Source of the DNA: Hadesarchaea archaeon
Lineage (GTDB): Archaea > Hadarchaeota > Hadarchaeia > Hadarchaeales > JAGGTB01
DNA length: 37,063 bases
NCBI GenBank assembly: GCA_021163965.1
Contig: JAGGTB010000053.1
Location: forward strand, 1-37,063
Direction of reading: 5' to 3'
Shown: piece after piece, positions 9,775 through 18,306 of the stretch
How positions within the stretch are numbered: the stretch's first letter is position 1
Layout of the letters: every line of letters starts with the position of its first letter
Notes under the pieces: model-generated
Database searches by the model: none
What the model was told of the DNA's origin: nothing
Seen by the model: the letters and a program-made list of their open reading frames with translations, nothing else
Program-made: the position numbers and the translations under genes

Positions 9775-10190
9775 AAGACCTCCATGTGAATTCGTCCGTC
9801 CCTCTTAGTGAGCCGGATTACCCTTGGGTTTTCGTGGGTGAACTCGAACTCTCCGCCGTTGACCTCCGTGGATAGAGTTGCAATCCTCTCGAGGTTCTCC
9901 CCACCGATCATCACTCGGACGAGCTGAGCGCCGCCGCGATTTCCAACGAAGTCGAGTTTAAACTCCCCGCTCACCCGCGGGAGTTCTCTCTCCACCCACG
10001 CTTCCCCCGGCAACCTGTCGATTTCCCTTAGCGCGTCGGTCACGCATTTGAGGACCGCCTTGAGTTCATCCGATCTGGCCGTGCGCTCGAAACTTCCCGT
10101 CATCGACAGAGTAGCGGTGATTATGCCACCGACCGCCAGCCAGACGCCAATCTTCCCCATCAAAAAATTAGCTAAACCTCCCTGATCCAC
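9771..10190 (-). CDS. Single-TM pilin/pseudopilin-like protein
   Basis: N-term 'FLMGKIGVWLAVGGIITATLSM'; 4-nt overlap with downstream gene. Confidence 0.75.
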   Translation of the reverse strand: MDQGGLANFLMGKIGVWLAVGGIITATLSMTGSFERTARSDELKAVLKCVTDALREIDRLPGEAWVERELPRVSGEFKLDFVGNRGGAQLVRVMIGGENLERIATLSTEVNGGEFEFTHENPRVIRLTKRDGRIHMEVF

Positions 10191-10621
10191 TACATCTCCT
10201 CCAGACGAAGGGATTCCACCAACGTCGCGTTGTCATCGAATCTATACGCCACAAGCGTTAGAGAGTAAGAGCCGCTACGAATTCTCTCCCCCTTCCCGTA
10301 ACCCGAGATCGGTAATGGTAGAACCTCACTTCTGCGGATCTCGCCTCCGACTTCCAACTGGACGAGCCTACCATCCACAAGTATTTCGCCGTTGGGGAGA
10401 TCCAAGCTGAAGTACCTCTTTGTTCCGATGCCCCCAGAACTCACCGCGTGCGCCTGCTCCACCAAAGTATTGAAGCTCTCGATCGCCCTTTGATCTTCGA
10501 GGAGTCCTTGCGTTCTGGTTAGCGCCTTGACGCCGAGACCTAACACCAGCACACCGAGCGCGACGCTCAGGATGATTACCACCGGTAGGGACCCCACTCC
10601 ACTCGTCTCTCGATTGGGCAA
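10190..10621 (-). CDS. Single-TM pilin/pseudopilin-like protein
   Basis: N-term 'VGSLPVVIILSVALGVLVLGLGVKAL'; overlaps downstream gene by 1 nt. Confidence 0.75.
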   Translation of the reverse strand: MPNRETSGVGSLPVVIILSVALGVLVLGLGVKALTRTQGLLEDQRAIESFNTLVEQAHAVSSGGIGTKRYFSLDLPNGEILVDGRLVQLEVGGEIRRSEVLPLPISGYGKGERIRSGSYSLTLVAYRFDDNATLVESLRLEEM

Positions 10622-10629
10622 TCCGACAC

Positions 10630-11016
10630 CTACTTAGAAACTACGACTTCTCCTTCCCAAGGGATGTACCCGGGACACGTCACTCGCACGCTCACGAGCA
10701 CGTAGGATTTGCCGCCCATCGGGATGCGGAACGTGTGGCTACCGTCGGACCTCCCGCTGATAGTGTCAGCCTTTGTTCCACCGGGGTACCTCACGATGAT
10801 GGTTGCCCCATCTAGTGGCTCCCCGCTCTGAGCGTCCTCCACCCTGACTTTCAGATAACCTTTGGAGGCGCGATCGAGTGAAACGTGCATATCCCGCATT
10901 GCTGTTCTCTCCGCCGTCCCGACGAACTGAGTCATTATACCCATCACCATGGCTCCTATGACCAACGCCATGACGAGCTTTATGGGAACCCCCGTCAGTT
11001 GTCCTTTGTCCTCCAT
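10630..11016 (-). CDS. Single-TM pilin-like protein with carboxypeptidase-regulatory-like beta domain
   Basis: N-term 'DKGQLTGVPIKLVMALVIGAMVMGIM'; C-term 'GEPLDGATIIVRYPGGTKADTISGRSDGSHTFRIP'. Confidence 0.78.
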   Translation of the reverse strand: MEDKGQLTGVPIKLVMALVIGAMVMGIMTQFVGTAERTAMRDMHVSLDRASKGYLKVRVEDAQSGEPLDGATIIVRYPGGTKADTISGRSDGSHTFRIPMGGKSYVLVSVRVTCPGYIPWEGEVVVSK

Positions 11017-11046
11017 CTTCCCCGCAGCCGCATTGGATGAAGAAGA

Positions 11047-11054
11047 TTTATAAA
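11047..11054 (-). promoter_or_regulatory. TATA box of pilin-like operon
   Basis: 'tttataaa' ~31 nt upstream of the 11016 start codon. Confidence 0.5.
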
Positions 11055-11076
11055 GGAGAAAAGGAAGTGAGCCGTC

Positions 11077-11335
11077 CTAAAATCCCGTAACATTTTGTAT
11101 CCACGGGAATTTTTCTGGCTCTGCGGATAGTCCCGTGGTGGCCTCGAACCCGCAGGCCTTACACCTGTAGCGTGCCCATCCGGCCCGTTATTAGCGGGCA
11201 CATCGCGGGCAAAACTTCAACTTGCGGTAGTTACACCTCAACCGCCGGCAATCCACGCCACATGTGTTACAAAAAGTTATCTTTTTGGTAGCAGTTGTAT
11301 CACTCCTTAGCTTCCATCCGATACTCGTGCCTCAC
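11077..11335 (-). pseudogene. Decayed small double-zinc-ribbon protein
   Basis: Minus-strand translation '...KKITFCNTCGVDCRRLRCNYRKLKFCPRCAR**RAGWARYRCKACGFEATTGLSAEPEKFPWIQNVTGF*': cysteine pairs either side of an in-frame TAATAA, and a frame break near the putative GTG start. Confidence 0.5.
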
Positions 11336-11361
11336 CCGATGACCGGGAGCCGGTTGCCACT

Positions 11362-11369
11362 TTTATAAA
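11362..11369 (+). promoter_or_regulatory. Palindromic TATA box, possibly bidirectional
   Basis: 'tttataaa' ~31 nt before ATG 11400 (+) and a suitable distance from GTG 11335 (-). Confidence 0.5.
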
Positions 11370-11399
11370 TGCTCGCCGACCAAATTGGTTAGGGCTTGA

Positions 11400-12608
11400 A
11401 TGGTAGAACACTACGACGTAATAGTTGTTGGAGGAGGACCAGCCGGTTTGTCGGCTGCTAGTGCCGCTGCTTCCAAGGGCGGCAAGGTTCTTTTGTTGGA
11501 ACTTCAAGCGCAAATAGGCGGGCAGACACAGTCCGTTGCATGGTTGCCAAAGGAAATAGTCAAAAGGGAACTCAAGCGCTCGATCGCCAGCGAGGTCGAG
11601 GAAGTCGTGCTTCACTCGCCGCATCGGAGAGTTGGAATAAGCGGGAGCTACGGCGTTATTGTCGACCGCAGGCTCTTCGATAAGCTCTTGGCGGTGCAAG
11701 CTGTTTCCTCGGGGGCGGAGATCTGGATAAGCTCCCCCGTAAAGGACCTGCTGAAGAACGATGGCACCGTCCGAGGGGTCTGCGCCGAGGCCGGATCTTG
11801 GTCCGAACGACTCGAGTGCGAGATTGTGATCGATGCAACGGGGATGAGCGGACGCTGGTCCGGCCTTTTCCTCCGCGAAATCCTCGGAAGGAAGTGGGAT
11901 AAGGAGCGTCTTGTTCTGAGCAATGAGTACCTGATGGCAAATGCTGAAACTGAAAAACGCGTGAGGCTATTTTTCTCCTCCTACTTCGCTCCGATGGGTT
12001 ACGCGTGGATATTTCCGTTCGGGAAATATCTCGCGATGATCGGCATAAGGGGGGTAAGAATTCATCCGGATGCCGCGCTGGACGAGTTCATAGGACGTCA
12101 AGAACTTCCGGGACTTGAGAAAGCCCTGCCCATAGCCGCCTTTCGAAGACAGTTGCCACTTGAGAACTGGATAAAACAAACGCACTCCGACGGGATCTTA
12201 GCAGTTGGTGGGGCCGCCGGACAGATTTATCCCGTTTCGGGCCATGGAATAAAGTATTCACTTAGATGTGGTGAAATCGCTGGGGAAGTAGCGGTGGAGG
12301 CCGTGAGCGAGGGTGATCCATCGAGCGAGTTCCTCGAGGAATACGACAGAAAGTGGCGAAGCGAATTTGGAAAGGAACTACAAATCGGGCGAATGCTTCA
12401 CTCATGGCTTCAAACCTCCCCAGATAAAAAAACAGACGCTCTTTTCAGCGCGATGACTAACGACATCGAACTACAGCGCGATTTCTTAGGAGTCTTCTTA
12501 CCATTTGAGCTCGAAAAGCACCTCAAGAGGTTCCTGTCAAATGACAAAGTGCAAAAAATTTTTGGCCAGAACAATACGGATAAAGCTCTTGTGACCTACT
12601 TTTCATAA
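11400..12608 (+). CDS. Geranylgeranyl-reductase-family FAD oxidoreductase
   Basis: 'YDVIVVGGGPAGLSAASAAASKGGKVLLLE' FAD motif; 'AVGGAAGQIYPVSGHGIKYSLRCG'. Confidence 0.85.
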   Translation: MVEHYDVIVVGGGPAGLSAASAAASKGGKVLLLELQAQIGGQTQSVAWLPKEIVKRELKRSIASEVEEVVLHSPHRRVGISGSYGVIVDRRLFDKLLAVQAVSSGAEIWISSPVKDLLKNDGTVRGVCAEAGSWSERLECEIVIDATGMSGRWSGLFLREILGRKWDKERLVLSNEYLMANAETEKRVRLFFSSYFAPMGYAWIFPFGKYLAMIGIRGVRIHPDAALDEFIGRQELPGLEKALPIAAFRRQLPLENWIKQTHSDGILAVGGAAGQIYPVSGHGIKYSLRCGEIAGEVAVEAVSEGDPSSEFLEEYDRKWRSEFGKELQIGRMLHSWLQTSPDKKTDALFSAMTNDIELQRDFLGVFLPFELEKHLKRFLSNDKVQKIFGQNNTDKALVTYFS

Positions 12609-12650
12609 AATCCTAAAGTCCATAGAAGACAATCAAAATTTGGTACTCAG

Positions 12651-13701
12651 ATGCGTTTCATAACCCTCGCCTCAGGCAAAGGTGGCGTCGGTAAAAGCAC
12701 GATAACTGCCAATTTCGGGATAGCGCTTTCACTAATGGGGCACCCCACTACTGTTGTAGATGCATGCCTAACCTCCCGACTTGGGGTTGTTCTGTGACCT
12801 CCTCCCCTCGCTTTCGCAAGGGGCTTCCACTTTTCCTTCGCGTTACGCCCTCATCGCCTCCGCTCGGGGCGCGTTTCGTGGAAGCTTTTCCCGCCTTACG
12901 CGGTACTCCAGGTTCCTGCTTCAGCGACCGGACTCGATCCCCGCTTGCCCGGAGGCAGAGGCGGGTTACGGAGGTCTCGATCTCCACAGGCGTGAATTCG
13001 GGGTGGCCCCTCCCTACTCGATTTGCATTTCGCCGAGCATTTTTATATCCCTTTCAGGGAGAGATACCCGTAAGTATTTCGCCTTTCATCCCCTCCCTCG
13101 CGGAAGGGGACTTCCCGGCGGTAGAGTTAAACTCGAAAAGGTCACCTACACGATCAACGACGTTCTAAACGGTCGTGCGTCTATCAAAGATGTCGTTTAC
13201 GAGGGGCCTGGAGGGGTGAGGGTAGTCCCGGCGTCAATAGCTCTCGATCGGATTCAAAACGTGAAGCCGGAGAACTTACCAGAGGTGATAAAGAACCAGC
13301 CCCAGGGAACCGAATTTGTACTAATAGATGCCCCCAACGGTCTCCGAAGTGAGACAGTTGCCGCCATTCGTGCGGGGAAGGAACTCCTACTGGTGACAAC
13401 TCCTGAGGTAACTGCGGTCTCGGACGCGATGAAAACCCGAATAGCCGCGGAGTTCCTCGGATTGAAACCCATCGGTATTGTGTTAAATCAGGTCCATGGA
13501 GATGAATATGAGATCAAAAAGTACGAAATCGAGGATCTCATGAACCTCAGAGTGTTGGCCGAAATACCATATGATAACAAGGCTAGGGGCGCTCTGAGGG
13601 AAGGGATTCCCCTACTAGAATTTGATCCAAAATCGAAGGCTTCAAAAGCCATAAAGAAGTTGGCAGAAAAAATCGTAGAAATTCGAAGGAGAAAAAAATG
13701 A
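12651..13701 (+). pseudogene. minD: MinD/ParA-family ATPase interrupted by a mobile element
   Basis: N-term 12651-12797 '[48 protein letters not shown]' (deviant Walker A); C-term from ~13129 'KLEKVTYTINDVLNGRASIKDVVYEGPGGVRVVPASIAL...FVLIDAPNGL...' in another frame. Confidence 0.88.
12794..13127 (-). mobile_element. IS200/IS605-derived MITE/PATE with decayed TnpB C-terminus
   Basis: Minus-strand remnant 'YKNARRNANRVGRGHPEFTPVEIETS...VRSLKQEPGVPRKAG...' resembles TnpB tail; similar imperfect hairpins near both ends (13090-13109, 12804-12823); terminal 55 nt recurs at 37009 (53/55 identical). Confidence 0.85.
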
Positions 13702-13997
13702 TAGAAGGCGTATTTTAAGCTCAGCCACCCCATCGGACACTCTTCCAACATTTATATATCTCAAGACTTGTTAAGAAATCCTTGGTGCTCCGGATTGAAG
13801 CGCCCCTTTAAGGCAAAAGGTTTGGAGAAAGAGAAAAACTTCGATAAGAAATTCCTTAAACGCATGATTGAGGAATGCGTTGAGGAATAGGGGCCCTTGT
13901 GCCCCATGTGCTTTGGGATCTCAGCGCCCAATCCAGCCCAGTTGGGCCATCCGGGATGGAAGATTCTTAGACCGGGAGCACGATCCCTATTATTAGT

Positions 13998-14486
13998 ATG
14001 AGATTCATTGCCGATGCGATGCTCGGAAAGCTCGCGCGCTGGCTCCGTCTAGCCGGACAAAACGTAACGTACATCGGTGACTATCGGGTCCCCGCCGAGA
14101 AACAGGATGAAATCCTCATCGAGTGGGCGAAAGATCGCAATCGAACCTTGCTAACATGCGACATCGGCCTACATCGGCGGGCAAAGCGCGCAGGAGTCCG
14201 GAGTGTGTATATCCGAGGAGCTGACGTGGCAGAACAGCTGGTCCAAGTCTCAAAACAATCGGGAAAGAAGATTCAAATCGATCCCCGAAGTTCTAGGTGC
14301 CCGATGTGCAATGGGAATCTAATACTCGTTGGCAAGGAGAGCGTCAGGGACGAAATTCCGGTCTCCGTCTTGAAGACCCACCGGGAGTTCTGGCGATGCA
14401 AGAGCTGTAACAAAGTGTATTGGCAAGGAAAACACTGGAAAACTATAATTGAAATGGCCGAGAGATGTGAAAAGATGAGAGGGTGA
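13998..14486 (+). CDS. Mut7-C/DUF82 PIN-like RNase domain protein with zinc ribbon
   Basis: 'MRFIADAMLGKLARWLRLAGQNVTYIGD...LLTCDIGL'; CPMC...CKSC. Confidence 0.93.
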   Translation: MRFIADAMLGKLARWLRLAGQNVTYIGDYRVPAEKQDEILIEWAKDRNRTLLTCDIGLHRRAKRAGVRSVYIRGADVAEQLVQVSKQSGKKIQIDPRSSRCPMCNGNLILVGKESVRDEIPVSVLKTHREFWRCKSCNKVYWQGKHWKTIIEMAERCEKMRG

Positions 14487-14490
14487 GTCC

Positions 14491-15147
14491 TTGCTGACGT
14501 CTCAGGAAGGCGAGCTACTCGTTAGACTCGCAAGAAAGGCCATCGAGACTTACCTGCAATCCGGCAAGAAAATCGAAGCGCCGGAGGTGCCTCAAAAGCT
14601 CAAGGAAAAACGTGGAGTCTTCGTAACTTTGACAAAAAATGGAGACCTCAGAGGTTGCATCGGCCATCCTCTTCCAACCATGCCGCTCGTCGATGCCGTC
14701 ATAGACGCGGCGATAAGCTCGGCCACAAGAGACCCCAGATTCCCGAACGTCGTCGAAGAAGAACTTTCGAAGTTAAAAATAGAAGTAAGCGTGCTGACCC
14801 TACCGGAAAAAATCGAAGTAGAAACTCCCCGCGACTATCCGAAACACGTAGAAATAGGAAAACATGGGCTCATAATAGAACTCGGCATCAACAAGGGTCT
14901 GTTGCTCCCACAAGTCCCTGTGGAGTGGAACTGGGATGCCGAGGAATTTCTATCTCACGCTTGTATGAAGGCTGGATTGATGCCAGACTGTTGGCTGCGA
15001 GAAGACGTCAAAATAAGTAGGTTTGAAGCACAAATTTTCTCCGAGGAGAGCCCCGGAGGGCGGGTGGTAGAGCGGGCCCTGCTTCAGGAGGAGCAAGAAA
15101 AGACTTATAAAAAGACGCGAAAACCTTGTAGCGGTGCAAACCCGTGA
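14491..15147 (+). CDS. AMMECR1 domain protein
   Basis: 'GVFVTLTKNGDLRGCIGHP...SATRDPRFPNV...LLLPQVPVEWNWDAEEFLSHACMKAGL'; TTG start. Confidence 0.95.
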   Translation: MLTSQEGELLVRLARKAIETYLQSGKKIEAPEVPQKLKEKRGVFVTLTKNGDLRGCIGHPLPTMPLVDAVIDAAISSATRDPRFPNVVEEELSKLKIEVSVLTLPEKIEVETPRDYPKHVEIGKHGLIIELGINKGLLLPQVPVEWNWDAEEFLSHACMKAGLMPDCWLREDVKISRFEAQIFSEESPGGRVVERALLQEEQEKTYKKTRKPCSGANP

Positions 15148-15398
15148 CAAAAGATGACTCCACTTTGGGTTTACAAGAACAATTAAGCTTGCTCTCCCAA
15201 AGACTGGACAAAGTTGAGTCGCGGCTAACGGCCTTGGAACAATCCTTGAGATCCACACCTAGAGCCAAGGAGTTACGTAGAAAAATTGAACCAATCCCCA
15301 AGATGTCCAAGAGCAAGAATGTGCCGAAACACAACTATCTCAGAAGAACCATAGCGGACGTGAAACGCAGATACAATGCGCAGAACTCCCTGCGCTAG
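15144..15398 (+). CDS. Small coiled-coil hypothetical protein
   Basis: 84 aa, 4-nt overlap with AMMECR1 gene; heptad-like 'LSLLSQRLDKVESRLTALEQSL'. Confidence 0.6.
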   Translation: MTKDDSTLGLQEQLSLLSQRLDKVESRLTALEQSLRSTPRAKELRRKIEPIPKMSKSKNVPKHNYLRRTIADVKRRYNAQNSLR

Positions 15399-15406
15399 GT
15401 GACTTC

Positions 15407-15964
15407 TTGCGCGAAAGAAGCTATCAGGCCACTTTCTGGTTGCTGATAGTGGGAAGTTGGACCACCGGTGTAATCTACGGACGTTGGATGGGTGGAGGGG
15501 GCCTCCTCGAGGACCTCGGTCAAGCCGTGAGCGTCCCCTCCAGTTTTGGGAGATGGTGGGAACCCCTCGTGTACTTCGTGCTGAGCGTTGTCGCCATATT
15601 CGTCCTCTCCCAGATCTTCTTTGGCGGGGGAGCCGTGATTTTCACGCTAGCCAGAGGCGTCCGCGATAACCTCCTCATCTCCGAACTTGAGACAACTCTT
15701 AGGACGTGGTCTTTTCTAAACATGGGGGCTGGTGAAATCTGCAAAGTCCTCCTGATAGCACTAATCTTCGCAGTGAATCTTCCGCTCTTCCTTTGGTCGG
15801 CGCACCTTGGGACTCAAAGATCTTTATATGTTCTCCATCGGTTGAAGGGCAAACCTGTGCCTCCGGAGTTAGGATCTAGGCCCTTCTCCAACTTCCTGTT
15901 AGTCCTCGCAGCTTCCATGATTGTTGGGCTGATAGCCACACTCATCTTCTCTTACGCAAAATAA
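15407..15964 (+). CDS. Multi-TM hypothetical membrane protein
   Basis: 185 aa with about four hydrophobic segments; TTG start. Confidence 0.65.
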   Translation: MRERSYQATFWLLIVGSWTTGVIYGRWMGGGGLLEDLGQAVSVPSSFGRWWEPLVYFVLSVVAIFVLSQIFFGGGAVIFTLARGVRDNLLISELETTLRTWSFLNMGAGEICKVLLIALIFAVNLPLFLWSAHLGTQRSLYVLHRLKGKPVPPELGSRPFSNFLLVLAASMIVGLIATLIFSYAK

Positions 15965-16142
15965 TTCACCCGCCCGAGCCAAAGACAAGAAAACGTGGCG
16001 CTCTCCCGAAAACATTTTACAATGGCTGAGGATTTGGAAAATACGTTCATCAGATAAATCGCTCAATTCCGGGCAAAAGAATTTATAGCATGAGTTATTA
16101 TCACATGAGGTAATTACCAGCAAATAAAAGAGCGTGAATGGT

Positions 16143-17264
16143 ATGGCGGAAAAAACAACCGTATCCGTGATCAAGTGCGATGTGGGCTCTCTGGCCGGAC
16201 ACCACGTGGTTCCAAAACCGTTGCTCGACATCGCGAGGAAGCGACTGCAAGAGGCCCAAGAAACAGGACTCATCAACAGCCACTTTGTGTTCAATGCTGG
16301 TGACGACCTAGAACTTCTGATGGTTCACCAGAAGGGAGAGGGCAATGAGGAAATCCACAAGCTGGCTTGGGACACGTTTCAAGAGGCAGCCGAGAAAGCC
16401 AAGGAACTCAAACTCTACGGCGCTGGTCAAGATATACTGAAAACGGCTTTTAGTGGGAACGTCAGAGGCATGGGGCCCGGAGTTGCTGAGATGGAATTCG
16501 AGGAGCGCGGATCCGACCCGGTCGTCGTCTTCGCTGCCGACAAAACTGAACCTGGCGCCTTTAACTACCCAATGTACAAGATATTCGCGGACCCGTTCAA
16601 CACCGCCGGATTGGTGATCGATCCCAGTATGACCGGAGGCTTCAAGTTCGAGGTCCTAGACGTCTACGAAAACAAGAAGGTCGTCATGAAGACCCCCGAG
16701 GAGTCTTACGAGCTGATAGCTCTGATCGGGAACCCCGGGCGCTATACGATCTCGCACGTGTGGCGCGCTGAGGATGGTGTGATATGCGCGGCGACCAGTA
16801 CAACCAGACTTTCGCTGATCGCTGGGAAGTACGTGGGGAAGGACGACCCGGTCTCAATAGTCAGGGCACAGCACGGCATGCCGGCACTCGGAGAAATACT
16901 GGCCCCCTTCATGCACAGTTACTTCGTCGAGGGCTGGATGCGTGGTAGCCACTGGGGGCCGCTGATGCCCGTGGGACTAAAGGATTCGAGGTGCGCCGTT
17001 TTCGATGGACCTCCAAGGATAGTGGCCCTCGGGATGCAGATTTGCAATGGAAAGATAGCATCCGACAAGGACGGAAACCCGTTGATAGCAGACTTGTTTG
17101 CAGATCCATCGTTCGACCTAGCCCGCCGCGAAGCCGTTGAGTACGCGGTGACCCTACGCAGGATGGGCGAATTCGAACCCGCCCGCTTGGGTCCCGAGTC
17201 CATGGAGTACACCACATTGCCCGAGGTCTTGGAGAAACTGAAGGGAAGATTTACAGAGGCCTAA
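16143..17264 (+). CDS. fbp: Archaeal fructose-1,6-bisphosphate aldolase/phosphatase
   Basis: 'TTVSVIKCDVGSLAGHHVVPKPLL', 'FNAGDDLELLMVHQKG', 'FADPFNTAGLVIDPSMTGGFKFEVLD'. Confidence 0.96.
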   Translation: MAEKTTVSVIKCDVGSLAGHHVVPKPLLDIARKRLQEAQETGLINSHFVFNAGDDLELLMVHQKGEGNEEIHKLAWDTFQEAAEKAKELKLYGAGQDILKTAFSGNVRGMGPGVAEMEFEERGSDPVVVFAADKTEPGAFNYPMYKIFADPFNTAGLVIDPSMTGGFKFEVLDVYENKKVVMKTPEESYELIALIGNPGRYTISHVWRAEDGVICAATSTTRLSLIAGKYVGKDDPVSIVRAQHGMPALGEILAPFMHSYFVEGWMRGSHWGPLMPVGLKDSRCAVFDGPPRIVALGMQICNGKIASDKDGNPLIADLFADPSFDLARREAVEYAVTLRRMGEFEPARLGPESMEYTTLPEVLEKLKGRFTEA

Positions 17265-17593
17265 AAGTGTGCCATAGTCGGCCCGAGCCGGCCACCGCAA
17301 GAGTAGCGTCGATAGGGATGTGGTCCACTAGCCTAGTCGGCGAATAGGTAACAGATACACATAAGACCTTACCTCCCTTTCTTTTAATTTTTTTATTTTC
17401 AAACAATTTTTACGTGGGGGCTTGACTGTGAAGTTGAACTCCCCAATCCTAGGTCCAGCTTCGAAGAAGCGCGGCCAAACATCAAGAATATCCCAAATTA
17501 GGATGAAAAGACTAACCAGTAGGAGTTTCACGAATGATCCTAGGCCCCACCTCCCGGAAGAGACAGCGGCGGTTCGACCTCCCGCTCGATAAT

Positions 17594-18073
17594 CTATTCC
17601 ACATCTTTTTTTGACATTCTAGGATAGGGATTAACTGATTGCCTTCTCCATGTGACACTTGTATTCGCAAGATAATTCCACATAGTAGCGCCGGCTATTC
17701 CGAATAGTGCGGAAACCATGTAGTAAATTCCGAATAACTCGGTCAGTGCCCCGAGTATCACAATATTAATAGCGAGCCCTCCCGCCGAGATGACATTGAA
17801 CTTAATCATACGGCTAGCGAGCATCTTGGCCGATCGGTCGGTCGCCCGGTCGCTGAAGGTCCAGAATTCATTGAGGATAAAATTAGTTAGAATCGAGCAC
17901 TCGATGCTGAACCCAGCTGATATCAAGTAGTAGATATTGAGGTATTCCGTAAGCACCCACAGGAGACCCAAGTTGACCCCAACACCGCTTGCGCCGACCA
18001 AACAAAACTTCACTAATCGTCTAATCTCGATTCTCTCATCGATCGCGCGATAAAGCTTCCCCAGAGGTCCCAA
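17594..18073 (-). CDS. GtrA-family membrane protein
   Basis: 'LVKFCLVGASGVGVNLGLLWVLTEYLNIYYLISAGFSIECSILTNFILNEFWTF'. Confidence 0.9.
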   Translation of the reverse strand: MGPLGKLYRAIDERIEIRRLVKFCLVGASGVGVNLGLLWVLTEYLNIYYLISAGFSIECSILTNFILNEFWTFSDRATDRSAKMLASRMIKFNVISAGGLAINIVILGALTELFGIYYMVSALFGIAGATMWNYLANTSVTWRRQSVNPYPRMSKKDVE

Positions 18074-18306
18074 TTAACACCCGCCCCAGTCTATAGCTTG
18101 CGTTCTCTATTATTCTTACGGGATCCGGGACCCCAAAGGGGTATTGAAAAATTCCAGAATCAAGTACCATCCCTATCACCGCCTTCACAGCCGCTCTAAT
18201 ACGGGTGCTGAGAGCGGAAGGGGTAGTTGTTAAGGCACCAAGACTATGCCGTTTGGTGCAAAGATAGATGAGGCAGAACGCTACAAATCCTATCAAGGTG
18301 CATTAG

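Noticed and set aside
12781-13701. 306-aa plus-strand ORF as a single gene
   Set aside because: Its first ~115 codons translate the inserted element antisense to the TnpB remnant; only the C-terminal part is MinD.
13795-13994. Pyrrolysine (TAG) readthrough of the short ORF
   Set aside because: TAG is used as an ordinary terminal stop by other genes here (e.g. at 2198 and 3292), and no Pyl machinery is visible.
18036-18296. 86-aa minus-strand ORF upstream of GtrA
   Set aside because: Overlaps the GtrA start in another frame and has no recognisable motif; cannot be supported as coding.
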